From assembly GCA_028872015.1 (NCBI GenBank), contig JAGWLO010000037.1, positions 1-36,081 on the forward strand: DNA of 36,081 nucleotides. The letters are read 5' to 3'. The stretch is from Burkholderiales bacterium (GTDB lineage Bacteria > Pseudomonadota > Gammaproteobacteria > Burkholderiales > Burkholderiaceae_C). Below the pieces are notes generated by a model that saw nothing but the letters and a program-made list of their open reading frames with translations, was not told the origin of the DNA and did no database searches. A program made the translations under genes and the position numbers. Numbering within the stretch: position 1 is the first letter of the stretch; the number at the start of each line of letters is the position of its first letter. Below, piece by piece: positions 7,217-19,481 of this stretch.

Positions 7217-8473
7217 TCAGGCTACCGCGCTCAACGCCGGCACGACTACGTTCTTCGGCAGCAGCGTTGGCACGTAGGTCTGCCCACTACCCCAAGCATC
7301 GACCAAGTTGGCCCACTCTTGCAGCATGTGGCGCCGCTGCTCGGCGTACTCAGCCTTGTTGTAAACCGAGCGCGAGGAACGCCCATCCTCGTGCGCCAGG
7401 CACTTCTCGATCCAATCGCGGTTGAAGCCGATTTCGTTCAACAGCGTCGAGCCGGTACGGCGCAGGTCGTGGACGGTGAACGGTTGCAGCGGCAGCCCTT
7501 TGGTCTTTGCAGCATCCGCCACGAGCTGCGTAACCCGATTCAAGGTCGCGTTGGACATGAACCGCTCGGCGTCGTAACGAGAGGGAAAGACGAACCTTGA
7601 GCCAGCCGCGCAGGCGTGCAACGTGACGAAGATGTCGAGCGCCTGGCGCGACAGATAGACCACGTGCGGATTGCGCCCCTTCATCCGCTGCTTCGGAATC
7701 GTCCAGGTCTTGCTCTCGAAATCGACCTCATCCCACGTGGCCTGAATCAGTTCGCTCTTGCGTACCAGCGTCAGCAGGATCAGGCGCAGCGCTAGCTTGA
7801 TGGTGGGATAGGTCGCCACCGACTCCATCTGTTGCAGGAACAGTCGAATTTCCAGCGGCGACAAGGCACGGTCCTTCGGGACGAAGGTGGCGATCGACGC
7901 CGCGCCTACGCTGTTGGCAGGGTTGTCCACCTTTTCGCCGTGGGCGATGGCGTAGACATAGACCTGCTTCACGATGTCCCGAATCTGGACCGCGGTGGCG
8001 GGCGCCCCGCGTTCCTTGACCTTGTTGCACAAGGCCCGCAAGTCTTCGGCCTGGATCTCGGTCAGCAGACGATTCTTGAAGACCGGCAGGATGTCCCGGT
8101 CGATGATGTGCTTGCGCATGGCGCGCGTACTGTCGGCCAACCTTGCGTTGGCCAGCCAGGTGTCCATCGCCGTGCCGAAGGTCTTGATGGCGACCCCCCG
8201 GCGTTTCTCGCGCTGCTTTTCGAGCGCAGGCGAGGTGCCCTTGAGCACGGCTTTGCGCGCGTCCAAGAGCAGTTCGCGCGCCATCGCCAGCGAGATGCCG
8301 CCGGGGCCGTAGCGCCCGAGGGTCAGCGTCTCGCGGCGGCCGTTGAGGCGATAGTCATAGCGGAAGGTGACAGTGCCGCCAGGCGATACCGTCACGTACA
8401 TTCCATCTCGGTCAGAAGCCTTATAAATCTTGGACTTAGGCTTCAGATTTCGTAGTGCAGCGTCAGTAAGCAT
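7217..8473 (-). CDS. P4-type tyrosine recombinase (island integrase)
   Basis: 418-residue site-specific integrase. The N-terminal ~90 residues (MLTDAALRNLKPKSKIYKAS, then DRDGMYVTVSPGGTVTFRYD) are the arm-binding DUF4102 domain of P4-like integrases. A SAM-like core-binding domain follows (~100-190). The catalytic domain has R238 (LVRKSEL), H335 and R338 (HDLRRTGS), a histidine in CLAHEDG and the nucleophile Y371 (SVYNKAEY), so it looks intact. Its 5' end faces the guaA 3' end 310 bp away, the usual arrangement of integrase next to its attachment site. The guaA 3' end is an established target of genomic islands with this integrase class. It probably drives insertion and, with the AlpA-like protein, excision of the island. 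Confidence 0.95.
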   Translation of the reverse strand: MLTDAALRNLKPKSKIYKASDRDGMYVTVSPGGTVTFRYDYRLNGRRETLTLGRYGPGGISLAMARELLLDARKAVLKGTSPALEKQREKRRGVAIKTFGTAMDTWLANARLADSTRAMRKHIIDRDILPVFKNRLLTEIQAEDLRALCNKVKERGAPATAVQIRDIVKQVYVYAIAHGEKVDNPANSVGAASIATFVPKDRALSPLEIRLFLQQMESVATYPTIKLALRLILLTLVRKSELIQATWDEVDFESKTWTIPKQRMKGRNPHVVYLSRQALDIFVTLHACAAGSRFVFPSRYDAERFMSNATLNRVTQLVADAAKTKGLPLQPFTVHDLRRTGSTLLNEIGFNRDWIEKCLAHEDGRSSRSVYNKAEYAEQRRHMLQEWANLVDAWGSGQTYVPTLLPKNVVVPALSAVA

Positions 8474-8783
8474 CGAGGTTTCCTCCGGCTTGTGACGGCT
8501 TTACCGTCAGGTTTTACCGTCAAGGACCTGGAGACCTGCTGATGCCCGGAAAGCCGCATAAAATAAGCATTCCCGAGAAGCCCTTTACCGTCAAAGACGG
8601 TAAAAGTCTGAATAGTGAACGAGAGCGTCTTAATCCGGCCTCGATTTTTACCGTCAGCTCTACCGCCAACTTTTTCTGCTGGCCGACGATAGTCACCGAT
8701 AGCTGTCGTGACGTATTTATTTCTAAATCAACACGTTACGTCAGTTTTTCGATAACTGGCGATAGTCCTCGAAGGACGTAAAT
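8474..8783. other. Right end of genomic island: integrase-guaA gap and presumed attachment-site arm
   Basis: This 310-bp stretch has no convincing gene. It is clearly more AT-rich than guaA and is dense in short repeats: four TTTACCGTCA copies plus one inverted copy (separate entry), two CGATAGTC copies (8687-8694, 8760-8767), and TGACGTA (8709-8715) facing TACGTCA (8737-8743). The island/chromosome junction is expected at the guaA stop region just to the right; the matching repeat at the other end of the island is outside the window, so exact att limits cannot be set. A possible 79-aa open frame here is not supported. Confidence 0.65.
8500..8656. repeat. TTTACCGTCA repeats, probable integrase arm-type sites
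   Basis: TTTACCGTCA occurs at 8500-8509, 8513-8522, 8584-8593 and 8647-8656, all in the same orientation. At 8584-8604 it forms a perfect 9-bp inverted repeat (TTTACCGTC, AAA, GACGGTAAA). The copies lie between the integrase start and guaA, where P4-type integrases and AlpA-like excision factors bind. They may also serve as an integrase autoregulation operator, since the nearest copies are within 30-50 bp of the integrase start codon. Confidence 0.7.
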
Positions 8784-10379
8784 TCACTCCCACTCGATCG
8801 TCGCTGGCGGCTTGCTGCTCACGTCGTAGGTGACGCGGTTGATGCCGCGCACCTCGTTGATGATGCGGCTGCTGACCTTCTTGAGCAGCGCATAGGGCAG
8901 CTCGGCCCAGTCGGCAGTCATGAAGTCGCTGGTCTGCACCGCGCGCAGCGCGACCACGTAGTCGTACGTACGGCCGTCGCCCATCACGCCCACGCTCTTC
9001 ACCGGCAGGAAGACGGCAAAGGCCTGGCTCGTCAGGTCGTACCAGCTCTTGCCGCTGGCCGGGTCGATGCTGTTGCGCAACTCCTCGATGAAGATCGCGT
9101 CGGCGCGGCGCAGCAGGTCGGCGAACTCGGGCCTCACTTCGCCCAGGATGCGCACGCCCAGGCCGGGGCCGGGGAACGGGTGGCGGTACACCATCTCGGG
9201 CGGCAGGCCCAGGGCCACGCCCAGCTCGCGCACCTCGTCCTTGAACAGGTCGCGCAGCGGCTCGAGCAGCTTCAGGCCCAGCGTCTCGGGCAGGCCGCCC
9301 ACGTTGTGATGGCTCTTGATCGTGGTGGCCTTCTTCGTCTTCGCGCCGCCGCTCTCGATCACGTCGGGGTAGATCGTGCCCTGCGCCAGCCATTTCGCGT
9401 TACGCAGCTTCCCGGACTCGCGCTGGAAGACATCGACGAACTCGCGGCCGATGATCTTGCGCTTGGCCTCGGGGTCGGCCACGCCCTGCAGCGCGCCCAG
9501 GAACTCGGCACTGGCGTCGACGTGGATCACCTTGGCGTGCAGGCGGCCGACGAACATCTCCATCACCGCCTTCGCCTCGTCCTGCCGCAGCAGGCCGTGA
9601 TCGACGAAGACGCAGGTCAGCTGGTCGCCGATGGCTCGGTGGATCAGCGCCGCGGCCACGCTGCTGTCGACGCCGCCCGACAGGCCGAGGATGACCTCCT
9701 CGGTGCCGACCTGCGCGCGGATCGTGGCCACCGCCTCGGCGATGTGGTCGCGCATCACCCAGTCGGGCCGCGCGCCGCAGATGCCGAGCACGAAGCGCTG
9801 CAGCAGCGCCGCGCCCTGCACGGTGTGCGTGACCTCGGGGTGGAACTGCACGCCATAGTAGCGCCGGGCCTCGTCGGCCATGCCGGCGATCGGGCAGCTG
9901 GGCGTGCTCGCCATCAGCTTGAAGCCCGGCGGCAGCGCCGTGATCTTGTCACCATGGCTCATCCACACCTTGAGCATGCCGTGGCCTTCGGGCGTGGCGA
10001 AGTCCTGCAGGCCTTCAAGCAGCTTCGTGTGGCCGTGCGCCCGCACCTCGGCGTAGCCGAACTCGCGGTGCGTGCTGGCCTCGACCTGCCCGCCCTGCTG
10101 CACCGCCATCGTGAACATGCCGTAGCAGATGCCCAGCACCGGCACACCGGCGTCCCACGCGGCCTGCGGCGCGCGCAGTTCGTGCTCTTCGTAGGTGCTG
10201 GCGTGGCTGCCCGACAGGATGATGCCCTTGCCGCCGCGGCGCATGAAGTCGCGCACGAAGTCGTCACCGACGTCGTTGGGGTGGATCTCGCAGTAGACAT
10301 GCGCCTCGCGCACGCGGCGCGCGATGAGCTGCGTGACCTGCGAGCCGAAGTCGAGGATGAGGATCTGGTCGTGCGGCAT
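8784..10379 (-). CDS. guaA: GMP synthase (glutamine-hydrolysing)
   Basis: 531-residue GMP synthase, which converts XMP to GMP using ATP and glutamine in the cytoplasm, the last step of guanine nucleotide synthesis. The N-terminal class I glutamine amidotransferase has the nucleophile cysteine in LGICYGMF and the triad histidine in [11 protein letters not shown]. The ATP-pyrophosphatase P-loop is [13 protein letters not shown], and the C-terminal dimerisation domain ends in the usual [17 protein letters not shown]. Full length. It is the last gene of a guaB-MFS-guaA unit. Its 3' end is the island insertion site; the reading frame and normal C-terminus are preserved, as expected when integration restores the end of the gene. 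Confidence 0.98.
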   Translation of the reverse strand: MPHDQILILDFGSQVTQLIARRVREAHVYCEIHPNDVGDDFVRDFMRRGGKGIILSGSHASTYEEHELRAPQAAWDAGVPVLGICYGMFTMAVQQGGQVEASTHREFGYAEVRAHGHTKLLEGLQDFATPEGHGMLKVWMSHGDKITALPPGFKLMASTPSCPIAGMADEARRYYGVQFHPEVTHTVQGAALLQRFVLGICGARPDWVMRDHIAEAVATIRAQVGTEEVILGLSGGVDSSVAAALIHRAIGDQLTCVFVDHGLLRQDEAKAVMEMFVGRLHAKVIHVDASAEFLGALQGVADPEAKRKIIGREFVDVFQRESGKLRNAKWLAQGTIYPDVIESGGAKTKKATTIKSHHNVGGLPETLGLKLLEPLRDLFKDEVRELGVALGLPPEMVYRHPFPGPGLGVRILGEVRPEFADLLRRADAIFIEELRNSIDPASGKSWYDLTSQAFAVFLPVKSVGVMGDGRTYDYVVALRAVQTSDFMTADWAELPYALLKKVSSRIINEVRGINRVTYDVSSKPPATIEWE

Positions 10380-10390
10380 GTCGTGCGTCG

Positions 10391-11674
10391 TCAGGCGCCC
10401 GTGGTGACGGCCGCCAGGCGCAGCTGGCGCGAGCGGCGGAAGTGACGGATGGCGAAGATCAAGGCCAGCGCCTGCAGCGTGGCACAGAAGTACATCGGGG
10501 CACCGATGCGCCAGTCACCGGCCGGGTAATGCGAGACCAGGCCCAGCAGCGGTGCCGCCATCGTCGGCGCGACCACCGCCATCAGGCTGTTCAGCGAGCT
10601 CACCGCGCCCATGGTCTGGCCCTGCTGGCTGCCGTCGGCGGCACTGGAGACCAGGCTCTGCAGCGCCGCGGTGACGGTGTTGCCGAGCACGTTGGCGACG
10701 ATCACCGCGTACATCATCCAGCCCTCCGTGACGAGGCCGAAGGCGACGAAGGCCAGCGTCGACGAGACCAGACCCATCACGGCCAGGCGCTGCGCCGTGA
10801 AGCGTTTGAGCAGGCGGCCCAGCAGAACGCCCTGCACCAGCGCCGCGACGACGCCGATCGCGAACATCGACCAGCCGTTCTGGGTCGGTCCCCAGTGGAA
10901 CTTGAACGTGGTGAAGAGCACCCAGACGGTGTAGAGCGTGAACTGCGCCAGGCCGGCGCAGGCCAGCACACCCATCAGCAGGCCCACGCCCTTGAGCTGC
11001 GCCAGAGACTTCAACGCCGTCAGCGGGTTGGCGCGCCGCCAGTCGAGCGGGCGGCGGCGCTCGGGCGGCAGCGACTCGGGCAGCACCAGGACACCGTAGC
11101 CGAGGTTGACCAGCGCCAGGCCGCCGGCGACGAAGAACGGCAGCTGCAGGTCGATGCCGCCGAGCAGGCCGCCGAGCACCGGCCCGAGGATGAACCCGAT
11201 GCCGAACATCGCCCCGAGCAGACCGAAGCGCTTGGCGCGCTGATCAGGCGCCGAGATGTCGGCGACGTAGGCGTTGGCGACTGCCGCGTTGGCCTGCATG
11301 CCGCCGCCGACCACGCGCGAGGCGACCAGCATCCACAGGCTGGTGGCCAGCGCCGTGGTGAAGAAGTTGATCGCCAGCCCGCAGAAGCCCAGCAGCAGCA
11401 CCGGCCGGCGACCGTAGCGGTCGGACAGCGCGCCGAGCAGCGGGGCGCCGACGAAGCTGGCCAGGGCGTAGGCGAACGCGATCACGCCGTACCAGTGCGT
11501 CTGCGCGGCCGGGCTGCCGGTGAAGCGGCCGACCAGGGCCGGCAGCACCGGCACGATGAGGCCGATCGACAGCATGTCGATCAGCACGGTCAGCATGATG
11601 AAACGCATCGCGGCCGGTCGGCCGGCACCGGGTGCGGCGCCCGGCCCGTCCGCCGCCGCAGGAGTGGCTGTCAT
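10391..11674 (-). CDS. MFS transporter, TetA/TCR-like drug efflux
   Basis: 427-residue inner-membrane transporter of the major facilitator superfamily with about 12 hydrophobic segments. The loop 2-3 signature [16 protein letters not shown] is the MFS motif A, and [10 protein letters not shown] in segment 5 matches the antiporter motif C of the 12-TM drug/H+ antiporters, so it probably exports small molecules by proton exchange. I chose the ATG at 11674, one base after the guaB stop, with GGAGTGAG upstream within guaB; the open frame extends further but would overlap guaB. It lies between guaB and guaA with only 11 bp to the latter, so it should be co-expressed with GMP synthesis. Substrate unknown; a purine-related compound is only a guess from context. 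Confidence 0.9.
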   Translation of the reverse strand: MTATPAAADGPGAAPGAGRPAAMRFIMLTVLIDMLSIGLIVPVLPALVGRFTGSPAAQTHWYGVIAFAYALASFVGAPLLGALSDRYGRRPVLLLGFCGLAINFFTTALATSLWMLVASRVVGGGMQANAAVANAYVADISAPDQRAKRFGLLGAMFGIGFILGPVLGGLLGGIDLQLPFFVAGGLALVNLGYGVLVLPESLPPERRRPLDWRRANPLTALKSLAQLKGVGLLMGVLACAGLAQFTLYTVWVLFTTFKFHWGPTQNGWSMFAIGVVAALVQGVLLGRLLKRFTAQRLAVMGLVSSTLAFVAFGLVTEGWMMYAVIVANVLGNTVTAALQSLVSSAADGSQQGQTMGAVSSLNSLMAVVAPTMAAPLLGLVSHYPAGDWRIGAPMYFCATLQALALIFAIRHFRRSRQLRLAAVTTGA

Positions 11675-11675
11675 C

Positions 11676-13799
<2,124 letters not shown>

Positions 13800-13822
<23 letters not shown>

Positions 13823-14123
13823 GCTGGCGCCGCTGGCGCCGCCGCCGGGCTTCCTTCGGGTCGACCGTGAGCGGGCGGTAGATCTCGACCCGGTCGCCCT
13901 CGCGCAGGGCCGTCTGCAGCGTCCGGCGCCGGGACCACACCCCGACCTGCAGTCCCTCGGCGGCCAGCGCATGGCGCGCCAGCAGGCCGCTGGCGCGCAG
14001 GGCGTCGGCCACGGTGGCGCCCGCGGCCAGTTGCACGCCCACCCGGTCCGTCAATCCCGGCGCCGGGCAGTACACCACCTCCACCCGCAGCGGCGTGGCT
14101 GGGCCCGGCCGATCAGCGGACAC
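13800..14123 (-). CDS. rnfH: RnfH family ubiquitin-like protein
   Basis: 107-residue small protein of the RnfH/UPF0125 family, a beta-grasp (ubiquitin-like) fold. Recognisable segments are LRVEVVYCPAPGLTDRVGVQ, TVADALRASGL and GDRVEIYRPLTVDPKEARRR. The C-terminal arginine-rich tail is typical. The start is a GTG at 14123 that overlaps the end of ratA, giving a coupled ratA-rnfH pair, the usual arrangement in proteobacteria. An open frame continues upstream in the same phase but would run through ratA. Function is not firmly known; the name comes from its occurrence with rnf genes in other species. Confidence 0.9.
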
Positions 14124-14574
14124 CGTACTCGGCCTCGGCGCGGCGCACGAACGAGTCGACGAAGGTATTGGCGATCTTGTCGAACACCGGGCTGACCAGG
14201 GCCTCGAGCGCCGCGCCGGCAAAGGCATAGCGCAGGTCGAACTCGATGCGGCAGGCGCGCGGCGCCGCGGCACCCACGTCCACGCGGCCCAGGGGCAGGA
14301 ACTGCCACGTGCCCTCGAGCTGCGAGAACGGCCCGTCCACCAGGCGCAGCGAGACCGAGCGCCCCGGCGCCTCGGTGTTGCGCGTGGTGAAGCTCTGGCG
14401 CACGCCCATGTACGACAGCCCGAGCCGGGCGGTGACGCCGTCGTCGTGCTGCGCCAGCACCTCGGCGCTGCTGCACCAGGGCAGGAATTCGGGATAGGCC
14501 TCGACGTCGGTCACCAGCGCGTACATCTCTTCCGGCGAGTACCACAGCAGGACCGACTTGCGCACATGCTTCAT
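14113..14574 (-). CDS. ratA: RatA/COQ10-like START-domain protein
   Basis: 153-residue single-domain START/polyketide-cyclase-like protein. Typical features are MKHVRKSVLLWYSPEEMYAL, VTDVEAYPEFLPWCSSAEV and FDLRYAFAGAALEALVSPVF, then the C-terminal VRRAEAEYGVR. E. coli RatA was described as a toxin that inhibits 70S ribosome assembly, and the COQ10 relatives bind ubiquinone; which applies here cannot be told. It is divergent from smpB, the usual neighbour. An 18-bp palindrome (14574-14591) touches its start codon and there is no Shine-Dalgarno. Confidence 0.9.
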   Translation of the reverse strand: MKHVRKSVLLWYSPEEMYALVTDVEAYPEFLPWCSSAEVLAQHDDGVTARLGLSYMGVRQSFTTRNTEAPGRSVSLRLVDGPFSQLEGTWQFLPLGRVDVGAAAPRACRIEFDLRYAFAGAALEALVSPVFDKIANTFVDSFVRRAEAEYGVR

Positions 14575-14591
14575 ACAATCCGCGGATTGTA
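14574..14591. promoter_or_regulatory. 18-bp palindrome with back-to-back -10 elements between ratA and smpB
   Basis: TACAATCCGCGGATTGTA is a perfect palindrome. Each end reads TACAAT, a 5/6 match to the -10 consensus, so divergent promoters may be fused head to head. The ratA ATG begins at the edge of the palindrome, leaving a predicted leader of only about 5 bases; smpB starts 73 bp away. The symmetry could also be an operator. No convincing -35 hexamers are seen. Confidence 0.55.
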
Positions 14592-14664
14592 GAAGTGCGC
14601 TTCAGCCTCATCGGCCCACCTGTCTTCCCGGCCCCAGCCGAGGCCGCCACCGACCCGCCAGACC

Positions 14665-15129
14665 ATGGCCCCCATCGCCGAAAACCGCCGCGCCCGCTAC
14701 GAATACAGCATCGAAGAGCAGTTCGAGGCCGGCATGGTGCTGGAAGGCTGGGAGGTCAAGGCGGTGCGCGCCGGCCAGGTGCAGCTCACCGACGGCTACG
14801 TGCTGATCCGTGACGGCGAGCTCTACCTCATCGGCTGCCGCATCAACGCGCTGCGCACCGCCTCCACCCACGTGCACCCCGAGGCCGACCGCACCAAGAA
14901 GCTGCTGATGCACGGCGCCGAGATCCGGCGCCTGATCGGCAAGGTCGAGCAGAAGGGCTTCACGCTGGTGCCGCTGAACCTGCACTACAAGGGCGGCCGC
15001 GTGAAGGCCGAGATTGCACTGGCCAAGGGCAAGGCGCAGCACGACAAGCGCAACACCGAGAAGCAGCGGGACTGGGAGCGCGAGAAAGGCCGGCTGATGC
15101 GGCACAAGGTTTCGGGGCCGCGGGCCTGA
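14665..15129 (+). CDS. smpB: SsrA-binding protein SmpB (trans-translation)
   Basis: 154-residue RNA-binding protein that brings tmRNA to stalled ribosomes. Hallmarks are [40 protein letters not shown], the SmpB OB-fold segment [20 protein letters not shown], and the basic tail [20 protein letters not shown] that reaches the decoding centre. Full length. It is divergent from ratA and separated by 12 bp from the convergent metC. The tmRNA gene itself is not in the window. Confidence 0.97.
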   Translation: MAPIAENRRARYEYSIEEQFEAGMVLEGWEVKAVRAGQVQLTDGYVLIRDGELYLIGCRINALRTASTHVHPEADRTKKLLMHGAEIRRLIGKVEQKGFTLVPLNLHYKGGRVKAEIALAKGKAQHDKRNTEKQRDWEREKGRLMRHKVSGPRA

Positions 15130-15141
15130 CGCCGCCCGGCC

Positions 15142-16317
15142 TCAGCCGAAGGCAGCCGCCATCGCCTGCGCCAGGTCGGCCTGCAGGTCGGCCACCGTCT
15201 CCAGCCCCAGCGAGAAGCGCACCAGGTGCCCGCGCAGGTGGCTCCGCGCCTCCGGCGCGCGCAGCAACGCCAGATCGTACGGCACCACCAGGCTGACCGG
15301 GCCGGCCCAGGAATAGCCGATGCGGAACAGCGTCAGCGTGTCGACGAAGGCGTCGACCTGCGCTGCGCTGAAGCGCTCGTCCAGCAGCACCGAGAACAGC
15401 CCCGCGGCCGCGCTGCAATGCGCGCGCCAATGCTCGTGGCCCGGTGCGCCGGGCAGCGCAGGGTGCAGCACGCGTGCCACCTCGGGCCGCGCCTGCAGCC
15501 AAGAGGCCAGCTCGCGGCCGGCACGGTCCTGCGCCGCGTAGCGCAGCGGCAGGCTGGCCAGCGACCGCAACACCAGCTCGCAGTCGTTGCCGGCCACGCC
15601 CAGACCCAGGCGCATGTGGGTGAGCTTGATGCGCTCGGCCAGGGCCTCGTCGCGCGTGACCACCGAGCCCATCAGCACGTCGCCGCCGCCGCTGGGGTAC
15701 TTGGTCAGCGCCTGCATCACGATGTCGATGCCGAGCGCGAAACCGTTGAACGCGATGCCGGCGCCCCAGGTGTTGTCCAGCGCCGTGGGCACGCCGGCGC
15801 TGCGGGCAGCGGCCACCAGCGCGGCGATGTCGGGAAACTCCATCGTCACCGAGCCCGCGGCCTCGATCCACACCAGCTTCGTGCGCGGGCCGATCGCCCC
15901 CGCCAGCGAGGCCGGGTCCATCGGGTCGTACAGCCGGTGCGCGATGCCCCAGCGTGCCAGCTCGTGGCGCGCGAAATCGCGGCTCGGGCCGTAGGCGTTT
16001 TCCGGCAGCAGCAGCTCGTCGCCCTGCGCCAGCAACGCCTGGTCGACCAGCGCGATCGCCGCCAGGCCACTGGGCACCAGCACGCAATGCGTGCCGCCTT
16101 CGAGCGTGGCGATGCGCTCTTCCAGCGTGAACGTGGTGGGCGTGCCGTGCAGGCCGTAGGTGTAGCCGCTCTTGTGGCGCCAGTCGCGTGCGCGCATGGC
16201 CGCCACGCTCTTGAAGATCACGGTCGACGCCTTGTGCACCGCGGGCTGCGGCGCCTCGAAGCCGGCCGGCGGCTGGTAGGCGTGGTGGCTCAGTTCGGTG
16301 GCGATATCGCGCGTCAT
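15142..16317 (-). CDS. metC: Cystathionine beta-lyase
   Basis: 391-residue PLP-dependent enzyme of the Cys/Met metabolism family, expected to split cystathionine into homocysteine, pyruvate and ammonia in methionine synthesis. The PLP-binding lysine is K206 in QALTKYPSGGGDVLMGSVVT. The N-terminal part has HKASTVIFKSVAAMRARDW, HKSGYTYGLHGTPTTFTLEE and GTHCVLVPSGLAAIALVDQA, typical of MetC. Substrate choice within the family (beta- versus gamma-cleavage) is inferred from overall resemblance. It lies 16 bp downstream of rimO on the same strand and converges on smpB. Confidence 0.92.
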   Translation of the reverse strand: MTRDIATELSHHAYQPPAGFEAPQPAVHKASTVIFKSVAAMRARDWRHKSGYTYGLHGTPTTFTLEERIATLEGGTHCVLVPSGLAAIALVDQALLAQGDELLLPENAYGPSRDFARHELARWGIAHRLYDPMDPASLAGAIGPRTKLVWIEAAGSVTMEFPDIAALVAAARSAGVPTALDNTWGAGIAFNGFALGIDIVMQALTKYPSGGGDVLMGSVVTRDEALAERIKLTHMRLGLGVAGNDCELVLRSLASLPLRYAAQDRAGRELASWLQARPEVARVLHPALPGAPGHEHWRAHCSAAAGLFSVLLDERFSAAQVDAFVDTLTLFRIGYSWAGPVSLVVPYDLALLRAPEARSHLRGHLVRFSLGLETVADLQADLAQAMAAAFG

Positions 16318-16333
16318 GGCGGTGGATCCGGCG

Positions 16334-17749
16334 TCAGATCGGCAGCGCGATCAGGTCATGGCCTTCGGCGGCCACGACGCGGGCGCGCGTGAACTCGCCC
16401 ACCTTCAGCGTCTTGCTCGCCTTCTCGGGCGGCAGCAGCCGCACCAGGCCGTCGATCTCGGGCGCGTCGGCGTAGCTGCGGCCGACCCCGCCCTTGCGCC
16501 CGAGCGCCGGCGCGTGGTCCACCAGCACCTGCATCGTGGCGCCCACGCGGCGCTGCAGCTTGCGCGTCGAGACTTCCTCGGCCACGGCCATGAAGCGGGC
16601 CTGTCGTTCTTCGCGAATGGCCTGCGGCAGCATCCCGGTCAGCTCGTTCGCCGCCGCGCCCTGCACCGGCGAGTAGGCAAAGCAGCCGGCACGGTCGATC
16701 TCGGCTTCGCGGATGAAGTCGAGCAGGGTCTCGAACTCGGCCTCGGTCTCGCCCGGGAAGCCGGCGATGAAGGTCGAGCGCACCACGATCTGGGGGCACA
16801 GTTCGCGCCAGCGCGCCAGGCGCTCGAGGTTGCGTTCGCCACTGGCTGGACGCTTCATGCGCTTGAGCACGTCGGGGTGCGCGTGCTGGAACGGCACGTC
16901 CAGGTACGGCAGCACGCGCCCCGCCGCCATCAGCGGCAGCACCTCGTCGACGCTCGGGTACGGATAGACGTAATGCAGCCGCACCCAGGCACCGTGCGCA
17001 TCGGCCAGCTCGCCGAGCCTCGTGCACAGCTCGAGCAGGCGCGTCTTCACCGGCTGGCCGTCGAAGAAGCCGGTGCGGTACTTCACGTCGACGCCGTAGG
17101 CGCTGGTGTCCTGGCTGACGACCAGCAGCTCCTTCACGCCCGATTCGAACAGCGCGCGCGCCTCGACGAGCACGTCGCCGATGGGTCGCGAGACCAGGTC
17201 GCCACGCATGCTGGGGATGATGCAGAAGGTGCAACGGTGGTTGCAGCCCTCGCTGATCTTCAGGTACGCGTAGTGCCGCGGCGTGAGCTTGATGCCGGCC
17301 ACGCCGCGAAACTCCGCGCGCGCTTCGGGCACCAGGTCGACGAACGGGTCGTGCGGCTTCGGCACATGCAGGTGCACCGCATCCATCACGTCCTGCGTCG
17401 CATGCGGGCCGGTCACGGCCAGCACCGCCGGGTGCATCTGGCGCACGAGGTTGCCGCCTGCCTCGCCGCTCTTAGCGCCCAGGCAGCCGGTGACGATCAC
17501 CTTGCCGTTCGCGGCCAGGGCTTCGCCGATGGTGTCCAGGCTCTCCTGCACCGCCTCGTCGATGAAGCCGCAGGTGTTGACGATGACGAGATCGGCGCCG
17601 GCGTAGCTCTTGCTGGTCTCGTAGCCCTCGGCACGCAGTTGCGTCAGGATGAGCTCGGAGTCGGTCAGCGCCTTGGGGCAGCCGAGCGAGACGAAGCCGA
17701 CGGTGGGCGCCTTGGCGGCGGGGGCAGCGCTGTAGGGGGTGTCTGACAT
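16334..17749 (-). CDS. rimO: Ribosomal protein S12 methylthiotransferase RimO
   Basis: 471-residue radical-SAM enzyme that adds a methylthio group to an aspartate of ribosomal protein S12. The N-terminal UPF0004 domain carries three cluster cysteines ([32 protein letters not shown]). The radical-SAM cluster is CNHRCTFC, followed by [13 protein letters not shown]. The C-terminal TRAM domain ends the protein (~405-471). The start is uncertain: ATG 17749 ([10 protein letters not shown]) and ATG 17767 are in frame and neither has a clear Shine-Dalgarno. It follows phaR by 43 bp on the same strand. Confidence 0.96.
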   Translation of the reverse strand: MSDTPYSAAPAAKAPTVGFVSLGCPKALTDSELILTQLRAEGYETSKSYAGADLVIVNTCGFIDEAVQESLDTIGEALAANGKVIVTGCLGAKSGEAGGNLVRQMHPAVLAVTGPHATQDVMDAVHLHVPKPHDPFVDLVPEARAEFRGVAGIKLTPRHYAYLKISEGCNHRCTFCIIPSMRGDLVSRPIGDVLVEARALFESGVKELLVVSQDTSAYGVDVKYRTGFFDGQPVKTRLLELCTRLGELADAHGAWVRLHYVYPYPSVDEVLPLMAAGRVLPYLDVPFQHAHPDVLKRMKRPASGERNLERLARWRELCPQIVVRSTFIAGFPGETEAEFETLLDFIREAEIDRAGCFAYSPVQGAAANELTGMLPQAIREERQARFMAVAEEVSTRKLQRRVGATMQVLVDHAPALGRKGGVGRSYADAPEIDGLVRLLPPEKASKTLKVGEFTRARVVAAEGHDLIALPI

Positions 17750-17792
17750 CGCGCGATTTTCAGGCATCGCGCGGGGGCGGCCCGGCGAGCGG

Positions 17793-18371
17793 CTATTTCT
17801 TCCCGCCGGGGAAGACCGGCAGGCCGGGGAACAGCGCCCCGGCCTGCTGCATCTGCTCGAACATGCCGCGGCTCTGTTCGAGGTAGCTGCCCATCAGGTT
17901 CTGCAGCGCCGCCGGCTGGCCGCCGAGAAACCGCGTCCAGGCCTCGGGCGACAGGTGCTTGGGGTCGTACAGGCCCTGGCTCTGATTCAGGAACTGCGCC
18001 TGCAGCTCGGCGAAGGCAGCCATGTTCTTCTCGAGCAGGGTGCCCATCACGCCCTGCATCGCGTGGCCGTAGAAGCGGATGATCTGGCTCAGCGTCTGGG
18101 TGCTGAACATGGGCACGCCGCCCGACTCTTCTTCCAGGATGATCTGCAGCAGGATGCTGCGCGTGAGCTCGTCGCCGGTCTTGGCATCGCGCACCTCGAA
18201 GGCCTCGCCGCCCAGCACCATCTGCTTGACGTCGGCCAGCGTGATGTAGCTGCTGGTGCGGGTGTCGTACAGGCGCCGGTTGGGGTACTTCTTGAGCGTT
18301 CGCACCGGGCCCGACGGGCTGGGCGCCTCGGCGTCCTGCGGCGCGGCCGGGGTGCGACGGTGAGCGGGCAT
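17793..18371 (-). CDS. phaR: Polyhydroxyalkanoate synthesis repressor PhaR
   Basis: 192-residue regulator of PHB storage. The N-terminal DNA-binding domain (~25-87) is highly typical: [40 protein letters not shown], then [19 protein letters not shown]. The PHB-accumulation domain follows with [20 protein letters not shown]. PhaR proteins bind PHB granules and repress phasin and phaR itself. The start ATG at 18371 has GAAGGAAG upstream and a TAGAAT -10 element at 18401-18406. No phaC or phasin gene is in the window. Its presence suggests the host accumulates PHB. Confidence 0.96.
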   Translation of the reverse strand: MPAHRRTPAAPQDAEAPSPSGPVRTLKKYPNRRLYDTRTSSYITLADVKQMVLGGEAFEVRDAKTGDELTRSILLQIILEEESGGVPMFSTQTLSQIIRFYGHAMQGVMGTLLEKNMAAFAELQAQFLNQSQGLYDPKHLSPEAWTRFLGGQPAALQNLMGSYLEQSRGMFEQMQQAGALFPGLPVFPGGKK

Positions 18372-18400
18372 GCGGGCTTCCTTCGGCAGGCGATGCAGGC

Positions 18401-18406
18401 ATTCTA
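18401..18406 (-). promoter_or_regulatory. -10 element (TAGAAT) of phaR
   Basis: TAGAAT on the minus strand ends 29 bases upstream of the phaR start codon, which leaves room for the GAAGGAAG ribosome-binding site. It lies in the short gap after cysQ, so phaR probably has its own promoter. Confidence 0.5.
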
Positions 18407-18465
18407 GAAGCCGGCCCTGCCCCGCTCACGCGGGTTTGCCCCGGCGCGCCCGGGCCGCTTGCGGC

Positions 18466-19257
<792 letters not shown>

Positions 19258-19481
19258 GCCCCGGATGCTAAGCGCAGGCACGGTCGCCCGACGGCGGCGT
19301 CACCGAGGGGCTGCAGCACCCGGTGGCCAATCGCACCGCTGCGCGCGACGGCCGCGTGCGCAAGCTCGAGGTCATCAACCCCCTGCAGCGCACCCCTGGG
19401 CGACCGCCTGAGCGCCGCGACCGGCTTGCGCGTCATCAGCATCCGCTGGTGCGACCGCAGCGCGCGTACCGTGCGGGTGAA

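Noticed and set aside
8500..8656. CRISPR-like array
   Set aside because: The repeats are only 10 bp, unevenly spaced, and without uniform spacers; integrase or regulator sites fit better.
8542..8781. 79-codon plus frame in the integrase-guaA gap
   Set aside because: It covers the repeat array and attachment region, has no Shine-Dalgarno and no recognisable protein features.
14113..14574. RatA as half of a toxin-antitoxin pair with RnfH
   Set aside because: The two genes are coupled, but RnfH as an antitoxin is not established, and RatA/COQ10 proteins are conserved core genes; I do not call a toxin-antitoxin system.
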